A stretch of DNA of 8,779 nt, from the NCBI GenBank assembly GCA_947631725.1, contig CANRML010000047.1:1-8779 (forward strand). Reading direction: 5' to 3'. Shown one piece after another: positions 1 through 5,226 of the stretch (position 1 is its first letter; each line of letters begins with the position of its first letter). This DNA is from an uncultured Clostridia bacterium (GTDB lineage: Bacteria; Bacillota; Clostridia; TANB77; CAG-508). The translations under genes and the position numbers were made by a program. The notes under the pieces are model-generated. The model was given only the letters and a program-made list of their open reading frames with translations. It ran no database searches and had not been told where the DNA came from.

Positions 1-125
1 GTAGAGAAATATTGAGGTATTTCTGTTGAAGGTGTAATAGGAAAAGCAGCAACAACATCAGGATTAATTTGTTTCATTGCAGTAGCAGCAGCTTCATTAC
101 CACTTAATCTTTCTCTAATACTCAT
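1..125 (-). CDS. porA: Pyruvate:ferredoxin oxidoreductase alpha subunit (PorA), N-terminal fragment
   Basis: Only the first 41 codons are inside the window; the gene continues past the left edge. The translation opens MSIRERLSGNEAAATAMK and includes FPITPSTEIPQYFS. The (Y/F)PITPS motif is the hallmark of the alpha/domain I part of 2-oxoacid:ferredoxin oxidoreductases, where it contributes to the substrate/thiamine diphosphate pocket. As a subunit of the four-subunit enzyme it would help convert pyruvate and CoA to acetyl-CoA, CO2 and reduced ferredoxin in the cytoplasm. Its ATG overlaps the porD stop as ATGA, so the two are probably translationally coupled. The beta subunit, which binds most of the thiamine diphosphate, is expected further downstream but is not visible. 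A related 2-oxoacid specificity (keto-isovalerate, indolepyruvate) cannot be excluded from 41 residues. Confidence 0.88.
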   Translation of the reverse strand, partial: MSIRERLSGNEAAATAMKQINPDVVAAFPITPSTEIPQYFS

Positions 126-427
126 ACATTAACACCTTCTTCCTCCATTGTAATTGCACCAAATGGGCATACTTTAGAACATACACCACATCCTTTACAA
201 TAGTCAAAATTGAAATCTGTTCTATTTAAATCTTCTTTTTTTACTGGTATAGCATTTTCTGGACAAACAGGGAAGCATAATCCACATTGTTTGCATTTAT
301 CTGGATGAAAAACAGGTCTTAAGCTTCTCCAATCACCAGTCTTGAAATCTTTTGCATTACCAGCTGTATAAATATTTCCACCTATAGTCATTTCTTCCAT
401 AGGTGTTTTATTAGTAATTTCTGACAT
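122..427 (-). CDS. porD: Pyruvate:ferredoxin oxidoreductase delta subunit (PorD), 2[4Fe-4S] ferredoxin-type
   Basis: This 101-aa protein carries two classic CxxCxxCxxxCP clusters: Cys45, 48, 51 and 55, and Cys77, 80, 83 and 87. This is the pattern of a bacterial-type 2[4Fe-4S] ferredoxin domain. The N-terminal 40 residues, including GDWRSLRPVFHPDKC, match the usual PorD leader in which a GxWR/RPV stretch precedes the first cluster. In the Por complex the delta subunit relays electrons from the thiamine-bound intermediate to external ferredoxin. It lies 26 nt after porG with an AAGGAG ribosome binding site (complement of 435-440) seven bases before the ATG. It overlaps porA by 3 nt. Length is normal for the family and all eight ligands are present. 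Confidence 0.93.
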   Translation of the reverse strand: MSEITNKTPMEEMTIGGNIYTAGNAKDFKTGDWRSLRPVFHPDKCKQCGLCFPVCPENAIPVKKEDLNRTDFNFDYCKGCGVCSKVCPFGAITMEEEGVNV

Positions 428-453
428 AATAAAACTCCTTTCATATATAAGTT

Positions 454-1035
454 TTAATCTACTTTTTTTACTTCTTTTAGTGCCATTTCAATAGCCTTCA
501 TATTTCCTTCGATAACTTCAGGTTTTTTTGCAAATTTATGCTTGAAAGAACCTTCCATATCTTTTAAAAATGCATCATCATCCATAATGTGGCTAACTTT
601 TACAATTGCTGCAAGCATAGGGGTATTAGGAAAATATTTTCCTAATGTTTCCATTGAAACTTTTCTTGCATCAATAGTATAAATATCACCAGAATAGCCA
701 TTTAAAACTTTTTTTAAGTAATCGGCTGGTTTTGTTGTATTGATTACAATAGCACCAGTATCTTTTAGACCAGATGTAACAGGTACAGATTCTAAAAGAG
801 TATCATCAACAACAACTACATAGTCTGGCTCATAAATATTACTATGTATAGTAATAGGGTCATCACTAATTCTGTTATAAGCAGTAATAGGAGCTCCCAT
901 CCTTTCAGGACCATATTCAGGAAAGCCTTGAATATATTTTCCCGTATTAAATGCAGCATCTGCTAATAACAAAGAAGCTGTTTTTGCCCCCTGGCCACCT
1001 CTACCATGCCATCTAATTTCGATTAAATTACTCAT
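454..1035 (-). CDS. porG: Pyruvate:ferredoxin oxidoreductase gamma subunit (PorG)
   Basis: The 193-aa product begins MSNLIEIRWHGRGGQGAKTA. The glycine-rich RWHGRGGQG motif at residues 8-16 and GFPEYGPERMGAP at 37-49 are diagnostic of the gamma (domain III) subunit of 2-oxoacid:ferredoxin oxidoreductases, which takes part in CoA binding and complex assembly. Length (about 190 aa) is normal. The start is firm: the ATG shares one base with the stop of the upstream 66-aa gene (TAATG), and a GGAGG lies inside the end of that gene about nine bases upstream. Order here is small ORF, porG, porD, porA, as in many four-subunit Por operons of anaerobes. The product is cytoplasmic, with no signal peptide. 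Confidence 0.93.
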   Translation of the reverse strand: MSNLIEIRWHGRGGQGAKTASLLLADAAFNTGKYIQGFPEYGPERMGAPITAYNRISDDPITIHSNIYEPDYVVVVDDTLLESVPVTSGLKDTGAIVINTTKPADYLKKVLNGYSGDIYTIDARKVSMETLGKYFPNTPMLAAIVKVSHIMDDDAFLKDMEGSFKHKFAKKPEVIEGNMKAIEMALKEVKKVD

Positions 1036-1235
1036 TATGCATTGCCTCCTTTTTCTTCATTTTCTTCATCCTTTTTGTCTTTATCTTTTTTGTCTTTAGT
1101 TTTTGGGATAACAATATTTTTAGGCTTGTTATCACATTTTGGTTTAACAGTATTCAAATGTCCGTAAACAGGAGAGATATCTAAATTTTTACCATCACCA
1201 GAAACAATTTCTAATTTCTTTTTATCTTCATCCAT
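1035..1235 (-). CDS. Small acidic/lysine-rich protein at the head of the por operon, function unknown
   Basis: This 66-aa protein is not from a family I recognise. Residues 7-43 are ordered-looking (KLEIVSGDGKNLDISPVYGH, then LNTVKPKCDNKPKNIVIP) with one Cys at 34. Residues 45-62 are a low-complexity K/D/E tail ending EEKGGNA. There is no signal peptide or membrane segment. It is very likely a real gene: a strong AAGGAGG site (complement of 1243-1249) sits seven bases before the ATG, it is the first gene of the por operon, and its stop overlaps the porG start as TAATG. Position and coupling suggest a role tied to Por assembly, stability or partner binding, but this is inference from context only. 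One alternative is that it mainly serves as a translated leader for porG. Confidence 0.8.
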   Translation of the reverse strand: MDEDKKKLEIVSGDGKNLDISPVYGHLNTVKPKCDNKPKNIVIPKTKDKKDKDKKDEENEEKGGNA

Positions 1236-1256
1236 AAGAATACCTCCTTTTGCTAA

Positions 1257-1285
1257 ATCCTATCACAAAAGAAAAAAATTGGCAA
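1257..1285 (-). promoter_or_regulatory. Candidate sigma-A promoter for the por operon
   Basis: Read on the minus strand, TTGCCA (complement of 1280-1285) is followed after 17 bases by TAGGAT (complement of 1257-1262), matching sigma-A boxes at 5/6 and 4/6. It would give a leader of only about 15 nt. A second candidate, TTTACT-N16-TACAAT (complement of 1303-1330), has a better -10 box (5/6) and a longer leader. In DNA this AT-rich the choice cannot be settled by eye. Confidence 0.35.
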
Positions 1286-1303
1286 TAAAATTCTAAAAAA
1301 ACA

Positions 1304-1332
1304 TTGTAAAAAGCAAAAATATATAGTAAAAT
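1304..1332 (+). promoter_or_regulatory. Candidate sigma-A promoter for scpB-proS
   Basis: TTGTAA at 1304-1309 is separated by 17 bases from TAAAAT at 1327-1332 (4/6 and 5/6 matches). It lies about 30 bases upstream of the scpB ATG, leaving room for the AAGGAAGGGG ribosome binding site at 1348-1356. It overlaps one of the candidate por promoters on the other strand, so the two operons may compete for polymerase. Confidence 0.4.
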
Positions 1333-1362
1333 ATGTAAAAGAGATAAAGGAAGGGGAAAATT

Positions 1363-1971
1363 ATGGACAACCAAAAGGCAATAATAGAAGCTATATTATT
1401 TGCAGTAGGAAAAGAAGTAAGTATTGAGCAGTTAATGATGGCATTAGAATTACCAAAAGAAGAAGTAGAACTACTATTGCAAGAAATGCAAAAAGAAAAA
1501 AGTGAAAACCCGCAAAGTGGCATTGAAATTATAAAACTAGAGAATAGCTATCAATTATCAAGTAAAAAAGAATATTATGAATATATATACCCTATTATTG
1601 ACAAAAGAGCAAAGCCGAATTTGTCTAATGCAGCACTTGAAACTTTAGCAATTATTGCATATAATCCAAGAATTACAAGAGCAGAAATAGAGGCAATTAG
1701 AGGAGTTAGTGCAGATGCGTGTATATATAAATTGATGGAATATAATTTAATTGAAGAAGCTGGAAAATCAGATTTACCAGGAAAACCTATGACATATAAA
1801 ACAAATAGCGAGTTTTTGAAAATGTTTGGATATGAAACTTTAAAGGATTTGCCAGAATTACCAAAATATAAACTAGATTCAAATAAACAAATTGTCATAG
1901 AAGATTTAATAGAGGAGAATGATAAAAATGAGACTATCACAAACAGGGATGGGGACAACGAAGTTAAGTAA
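1363..1971 (+). CDS. scpB: Segregation and condensation protein B (ScpB)
   Basis: ScpB is the winged-helix accessory subunit that binds the kleisin ScpA in the bacterial SMC-ScpAB condensin, which compacts and resolves chromosome origins on the nucleoid. The 202-aa product has the family signature at 87-118, with ALETLAIIAY, then ITRAEIEAIRGVSAD, followed by LIEEAGKSDLPGKPMTY and a terminal FLKMFGYETLKDLPELP. It has two winged-helix regions (about 1-75 and 85-165) and an acidic, probably flexible tail (about 175-202). Length is typical. The usual partner scpA is not next to it: the upstream neighbour is the divergent por operon. The last 44 nt overlap proS in another frame, implying coupled translation. 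Confidence 0.93.
   Translation: MDNQKAIIEAILFAVGKEVSIEQLMMALELPKEEVELLLQEMQKEKSENPQSGIEIIKLENSYQLSSKKEYYEYIYPIIDKRAKPNLSNAALETLAIIAYNPRITRAEIEAIRGVSADACIYKLMEYNLIEEAGKSDLPGKPMTYKTNSEFLKMFGYETLKDLPELPKYKLDSNKQIVIEDLIEENDKNETITNRDGDNEVK
1912..1917 (+). promoter_or_regulatory. Ribosome binding site that decides the proS start
   Basis: GAGGAG inside scpB sits one base before an ATG at 1919 but ten bases before the in-frame ATG at 1928. Only the second spacing is workable. That start also gives the MRLSQ opening expected for bacterial prolyl-tRNA synthetases. Confidence 0.6.
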
Positions 1972-3208
1972 TATTGACACTATGTACCCAGGACAAAGTA
2001 TTTTACTACAAACAGGACAACTAGTTCAATATGGAGCCGGACTATTTGGATATAACACAGTCCCACTTTTAGTAAGAAGAAATATTGAAAAGATTATTGT
2101 TGATACATTAAATAAATATGGATGTATAGAAGTATTATTACCAACATTACAACCAGATACTATTTGGAAAAATTCAGGAAGATATGATCACTATGTAAAT
2201 GATGGAACAATGCTAATTACAGAATCAAATAAAGGAACATTTTGCCTAGCACCAACTGGTGAAGAAGCTATGCTAGAATTTGCAAGAGAGAAATTAAAAT
2301 CATATAAAAATTTACCAGTTACATTTTATCAAATTGGAGAAAAATACAGAAATGAAATTAGAACAAGAGGATATTTATTAAGAGGAAAAGCTTTTCCAAT
2401 GTTAGATGCATATAGCTTTGATATTGACGAAGAAGCAATGGCAAAATCATATGAAAATGTAAGAAATGCATTTATAGAAATTTTTGAAAAAATAGGCTTA
2501 GATGTTATTCCAATTGTAGCAGATAATGGTGCAATGGGAGGAAAGAAATCAGAAGAATTTATGCTAATATCTGAACAAGGAGAAGATAAAATTCTTTATG
2601 ATGAAAAAAATAAAATAGGCTTAAATACAGAAATATTAGAAAGAGAAGACTATAAAGAATATCTAAAAGAAGAATATGGAATAGAAGATATTTCAAATTT
2701 CAAAGAAATTCGTACAATGGAATTAGCACATATTTTCCAACTTGGAACACGTTATTCAGAAATTATGAAAGGAAAATACATAAATGCAAAAGGAGAAGAA
2801 GCTTTATACTATATGGGATGTTATGGAATAGGTGTTAGTAGAACAGTAGCAGCCTTATATGAGCAGAGTGTTATAAATGATTCTAAATGGGGTCCTTGTG
2901 GATTTGTATTACCAAAATCAGTTGCACCTTATAAAGTACAAATTGTACCTAAAATGGAAAATCCACAAAAAGTTGAACTTGCTAATAAATTATATGAATT
3001 ATTACAAAAGGAAAACATAGGAGCTATTTTAGATGATAGAGAAACAGTTACAATAGGAGCTAAAATGAAGGACTGCAAGATATTAGGAACTCCATATTTA
3101 ATTGTAATAGGAGATAAACAAGAAGGAGAAATGCTAGAACTAGAAGATATAAAGACAGGGGAAAAGGAATTTTTAGGAATACAAGAATTAATAGAAAAAA
3201 TAAAATAA
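1928..3208 (+). CDS. proS: Prolyl-tRNA synthetase, bacterial type lacking the INS editing domain
   Basis: This class II synthetase charges tRNA-Pro with proline in the cytoplasm. The 426-aa product (from the ATG at 1928) opens MRLSQTGMGTTK, as bacterial ProRS do. It contains the APTGEEAML (TxE) motif near 108-116, motif 2 (QIGEKYRNEIRTRGYLLRGK, then FPMLDAYSF) near 135-164, ADNGAMGGKKSEEFM near 198-212, motif 3 (MGCYGIGVSRTVAALYEQ) near 296-313, and a C-terminal anticodon-binding domain from about 325. Canonical bacterial ProRS is about 570 aa because an editing insertion (INS, about 180 aa) lies between motifs 2 and 3. Here only about 40 residues separate GEDKILYDE from MELAHIFQLGTRYSE, so INS is absent. 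Correction of Ala-tRNA-Pro would then depend on a free-standing editing protein. The gene is second in an operon after scpB. No T-box leader is visible. Confidence 0.95.
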   Translation: MRLSQTGMGTTKLSNIDTMYPGQSILLQTGQLVQYGAGLFGYNTVPLLVRRNIEKIIVDTLNKYGCIEVLLPTLQPDTIWKNSGRYDHYVNDGTMLITESNKGTFCLAPTGEEAMLEFAREKLKSYKNLPVTFYQIGEKYRNEIRTRGYLLRGKAFPMLDAYSFDIDEEAMAKSYENVRNAFIEIFEKIGLDVIPIVADNGAMGGKKSEEFMLISEQGEDKILYDEKNKIGLNTEILEREDYKEYLKEEYGIEDISNFKEIRTMELAHIFQLGTRYSEIMKGKYINAKGEEALYYMGCYGIGVSRTVAALYEQSVINDSKWGPCGFVLPKSVAPYKVQIVPKMENPQKVELANKLYELLQKENIGAILDDRETVTIGAKMKDCKILGTPYLIVIGDKQEGEMLELEDIKTGEKEFLGIQELIEKIK

Positions 3209-3234
3209 AGAAAGGAATGGTGGAAGGTATGGAT

Positions 3235-3411
3235 ATGAAATATTATGATAAATCATTATACAAAACAGAACAGAAGGTAACGATTATATTAACAATTTTA
3301 ATAACATTTGTTATAGGATTTTTAATAGGATACTGGTGTAGAGGTTTTGAAACTGAAACTATTCCACAAGAAAATACTGTACAACAAGTAGAAAATGAAA
3401 CAAATAGTTAA
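3235..3411 (+). CDS. Small single-pass membrane protein, function unknown
   Basis: The 58-aa product reads MKYYDKSLYKTEQK, then a hydrophobic stretch of about 21 residues (VTIILTILITFVIGFLIGYW at about 15-34), then a Cys and a polar acidic tail rich in E, Q, T and N. The lysine-rich N terminus and acidic C terminus predict a bitopic protein with its tail outside. There is no lipobox before the Cys and no cleavage site is obvious. I chose the ATG at 3235 because GGAAGG at 3222-3227 is seven bases upstream. In-frame ATGs at 3217 and 3229 would give 64 or 60 aa but are poorly spaced from purine-rich sequence. It follows proS by 26 nt and precedes a terminator, so it is probably the last gene of the scpB-proS operon. 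I do not recognise the family. Confidence 0.65.
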   Translation: MKYYDKSLYKTEQKVTIILTILITFVIGFLIGYWCRGFETETIPQENTVQQVENETNS

Positions 3412-3447
3412 AAAAGTAGCTAGAGTACATACTCTAGCTACTTTTTT
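3411..3447. terminator. Shared bidirectional intrinsic terminator between the proS operon and asnS
   Basis: A perfect 11-bp stem (GTAGCTAGAGT at 3416-3426 with ACTCTAGCTAC at 3431-3441) has a 4-base loop. It is flanked by A's on the left and a run of T's at 3442-3447 on the right, so it is a valid Rho-independent terminator on both strands. The stop of the upstream small gene (TAA, 3409-3411) and that of asnS (TAA, complement of 3446-3448) both fall in its A/T flanks. Confidence 0.93.
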
Positions 3448-4837
3448 AGAAATCACAATTTTTTGGAGTTCTAGGGAAAGGAATTACATCACGAATATTT
3501 TGCATACCAGTTAAGTACATAATTGCTCTTTCAAATCCTAGTCCAAATCCTGCATGATCACAACTTCCATATTTTCTTAAATCTAAATACCAGTCATATT
3601 CAGAAATTGGCATATTAAGTTCCTTCATACGAGTTATAAGCTTATCATAATTTTCTTCTCTTTGACTACCACCGATTATTTCACCAATTCCAGGAGCTAA
3701 TAAATCTGCAGCAGCCACTGTTTTACCATCTGGATTTTGTTTCATATAAAATGCTTTAATATCTTTAGGATAATCTGTGACAAATACAGGTTTTTTAAAT
3801 ACTTGTTCACATAGATATCTTTCATGTTCTGTTTGTAAATCAACTCCCCAAGAAACTTTATATTCAAATTTATCATTTGCTTTTTCTAATTCTTTAATAG
3901 CATCTGTATAAGTAATTCTGCCAAAATCAGAATTTATTACATTATTTAATCTATCTAATAATCCTTTATCAATAAAATCATTGAAAAAAGCCATTTCTTC
4001 AGGACATTGTTCTAGCACATATGAAAAAATATATTTTATCATATCTTCAGCCATATCCATATCATCATTTAAATCAGCAAAACATATTTCAGGTTCTACC
4101 ATCCAAAATTCAGCGGCATGTTTTACAGTATTAGAATCCTCTGCACGGAAAGTAGGACCAAAGGTATATACATTGCGAAATGCCATTGCATAAGTTTCAG
4201 CATTTAATTGACCACTAACAGTTAAATGTGCAGGTTTTCCAAAGAAATCTTTTGAAAAATCTACTAAATTGTTATCTGCTTTTGGAACATTTGCTAAGTC
4301 AAAAGAACTCACATTAAACATTTCTCCAGCACCTTCGGCATCACTAGAAGTTAAGATAGGTGTATGAACATATACAAATCCTTTTTCTTGAAAATATTTG
4401 TGAATAGCATATGCTAAAACACTTCTAACACGAAAAACTGCATTAAATGTATTTGCTCTTGGACGAATATGTGCAATTGTACGCAAATATTCAAATGTAT
4501 GGCGCTTTTTTTGAAGTGGATATTGATTATCACTTACATTAAAAATTGTAATTTTATTTGCATGAATTTCAAAAGGCTGTTTTGCATTTTCTGTTATAAC
4601 AACTTTTCCTGTAACCTCAATAGAGGAACTAATTGTTAATTTTGAAACCTCATTGAAATTTGCTAAATCTTCATTAAAAACAATTTGGATGTTTTTAAAA
4701 TAAGTACCATCATTTATTTCAACAAATCCAAAATTCTTAGAAGCTCTAACTGTTTTAACCCAAGCATCTAAAGTAATTTCTTTATTTTCATATTGCTTAA
4801 AATTTTGATATACATTTTTTATAAACAACTTGTCCAT
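3446..4837 (-). CDS. asnS: Asparaginyl-tRNA synthetase (AsnRS)
   Basis: AsnRS is a class IIb synthetase that charges tRNA-Asn directly with asparagine. The 463-aa product has an N-terminal OB-fold anticodon-binding domain (about 1-105) and a catalytic core. Core motifs are the SGQLNAETYAMAF segment (about 208-220), motif 2 FRAEDSNT (230-237), GEIIGGSQREE (about 385-395) and motif 3 GFGLGFERAIMYLTG (about 430-444), ending IRDVIPFPRTPKNCDF. GQLNAE and FRAE-N(S/T) separate AsnRS from the archaeal-type AspRS paralogues. I start at the ATG complement of 4835-4837, which has AGGAGG five bases upstream; a further 12 in-frame codons upstream lack a site and would overlap the promoter. No T-box leader fits in the short 5' region. 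Confidence 0.96.
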   Translation of the reverse strand: MDKLFIKNVYQNFKQYENKEITLDAWVKTVRASKNFGFVEINDGTYFKNIQIVFNEDLANFNEVSKLTISSSIEVTGKVVITENAKQPFEIHANKITIFNVSDNQYPLQKKRHTFEYLRTIAHIRPRANTFNAVFRVRSVLAYAIHKYFQEKGFVYVHTPILTSSDAEGAGEMFNVSSFDLANVPKADNNLVDFSKDFFGKPAHLTVSGQLNAETYAMAFRNVYTFGPTFRAEDSNTVKHAAEFWMVEPEICFADLNDDMDMAEDMIKYIFSYVLEQCPEEMAFFNDFIDKGLLDRLNNVINSDFGRITYTDAIKELEKANDKFEYKVSWGVDLQTEHERYLCEQVFKKPVFVTDYPKDIKAFYMKQNPDGKTVAAADLLAPGIGEIIGGSQREENYDKLITRMKELNMPISEYDWYLDLRKYGSCDHAGFGLGFERAIMYLTGMQNIRDVIPFPRTPKNCDF

Positions 4838-4861
4838 AATGACCTCCTTACATATGTACAG

Positions 4862-4890
4862 ATTATACAGCATTTTTAAGCAAAATGCAA
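4862..4890 (-). promoter_or_regulatory. asnS promoter with an embedded inverted repeat
   Basis: On the minus strand TTGCAT (complement of 4885-4890) is followed after 17 bases by a perfect TATAAT (complement of 4862-4867), giving a leader of about 20 nt before the asnS ATG. A 7-5-7 inverted repeat, GCATTTT/AAAATGC (4870-4876 and 4882-4888), fills most of the spacer and touches the -35 box. That is a plausible operator position, though no regulator is identified. Confidence 0.55.
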
Positions 4891-4899
4891 GTAAAACTA

Positions 4900-4928
4900 T
4901 TGAATAAATAAAATCAAGTTGATATAAT
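4900..4928 (+). promoter_or_regulatory. Strong extended -10 promoter for the 69-aa gene
   Basis: TTGAAT (4900-4905), a 17-base spacer and TATAAT (4923-4928), preceded by TG at 4920-4921 (TGnTATAAT), form an excellent sigma-A promoter with an extended -10. The predicted start near 4935 leaves about a 20-nt leader. It is back to back with the asnS promoter. Confidence 0.75.
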
Positions 4929-4954
4929 AAAAATGATTAAAGAAGGTGGTGTAT

Positions 4955-5164
4955 ATGATTTCTTCAATGCAAGTTAATAAAAAAGTAGAAACAGGTCTAA
5001 TTATTAGGAAAGATACTGTATTTTCTAAAATGCAAAGAATATGGAATACCATATTTTTTAAAGAAGAAATTAGTATGCTAAAAAAAATTGAAAAATATTT
5101 AATAAGACCACAAATTCAAATGAGAAATGTAATAATACCAAAACAAATAAATATTGACAAATAA
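4955..5164 (+). CDS. Small basic protein upstream of purA, function unknown
   Basis: The 69-aa product (MISSMQVNKKVETGLIIRKD, ending IIPKQINIDK) is rich in K, R, I and M. There is a likely amphipathic helical centre (about 20-50, including FSKMQRIWNTIFFKEE and MLKKIEKYLIRP). It has no signal peptide, no convincing membrane span and no Cys. I do not recognise it. Evidence that it is real: a strong extended -10 promoter, a GAAGGTGG ribosome binding site five bases before the ATG at 4955, and an uninterrupted frame between promoter and purA. An upstream GTG at 4946 is too close to the site. Its last codons encode the -35 box of the purA promoter, and no terminator separates it from purA, so readthrough into purA is likely. 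A nucleic-acid-binding role would fit the charge but is a guess. Confidence 0.6.
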   Translation: MISSMQVNKKVETGLIIRKDTVFSKMQRIWNTIFFKEEISMLKKIEKYLIRPQIQMRNVIIPKQINIDK

Positions 5165-5182
5165 TAGATATGTTAATATAAT
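5154..5182 (+). promoter_or_regulatory. Perfect-consensus sigma-A promoter for purA-rdgB
   Basis: TTGACA (5154-5159), a spacer of exactly 17 bases and TATAAT (5177-5182) match the vegetative consensus at all 12 positions. The -35 box lies inside the last codons of the preceding small gene. The predicted start near 5189 leaves about 35 nt before the purA ATG, too short for a purine riboswitch. Confidence 0.88.
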
Positions 5183-5226
5183 ACAGTTGCAAAATATAGA
5201 AATATTTGTAGTAAGGAGAGATGCAT

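Noticed and set aside
1293..1958. Open frames on the minus strand opposite scpB (76 and 127 codons)
   Set aside because: They are antisense to a clear scpB gene, rich in F, I and S as expected for the complement of AT-rich coding DNA, and have no ribosome binding sites.
3981..4193. 70-codon plus-strand frame inside asnS
   Set aside because: It is antisense to conserved AsnRS core motifs, without a ribosome binding site or recognisable product.
4838..4935. T-box leader for asnS, and likewise for proS
   Set aside because: The asnS leader is only about 20 nt from its promoter, and proS starts inside scpB. Neither leaves room for a specifier stem and antiterminator.
5165..5226. Purine riboswitch ahead of purA
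   Set aside because: The predicted leader is only about 35 nt; the small CAAA-TAT/ATA-TTTG inverted repeat there is too weak and AT-rich to call.
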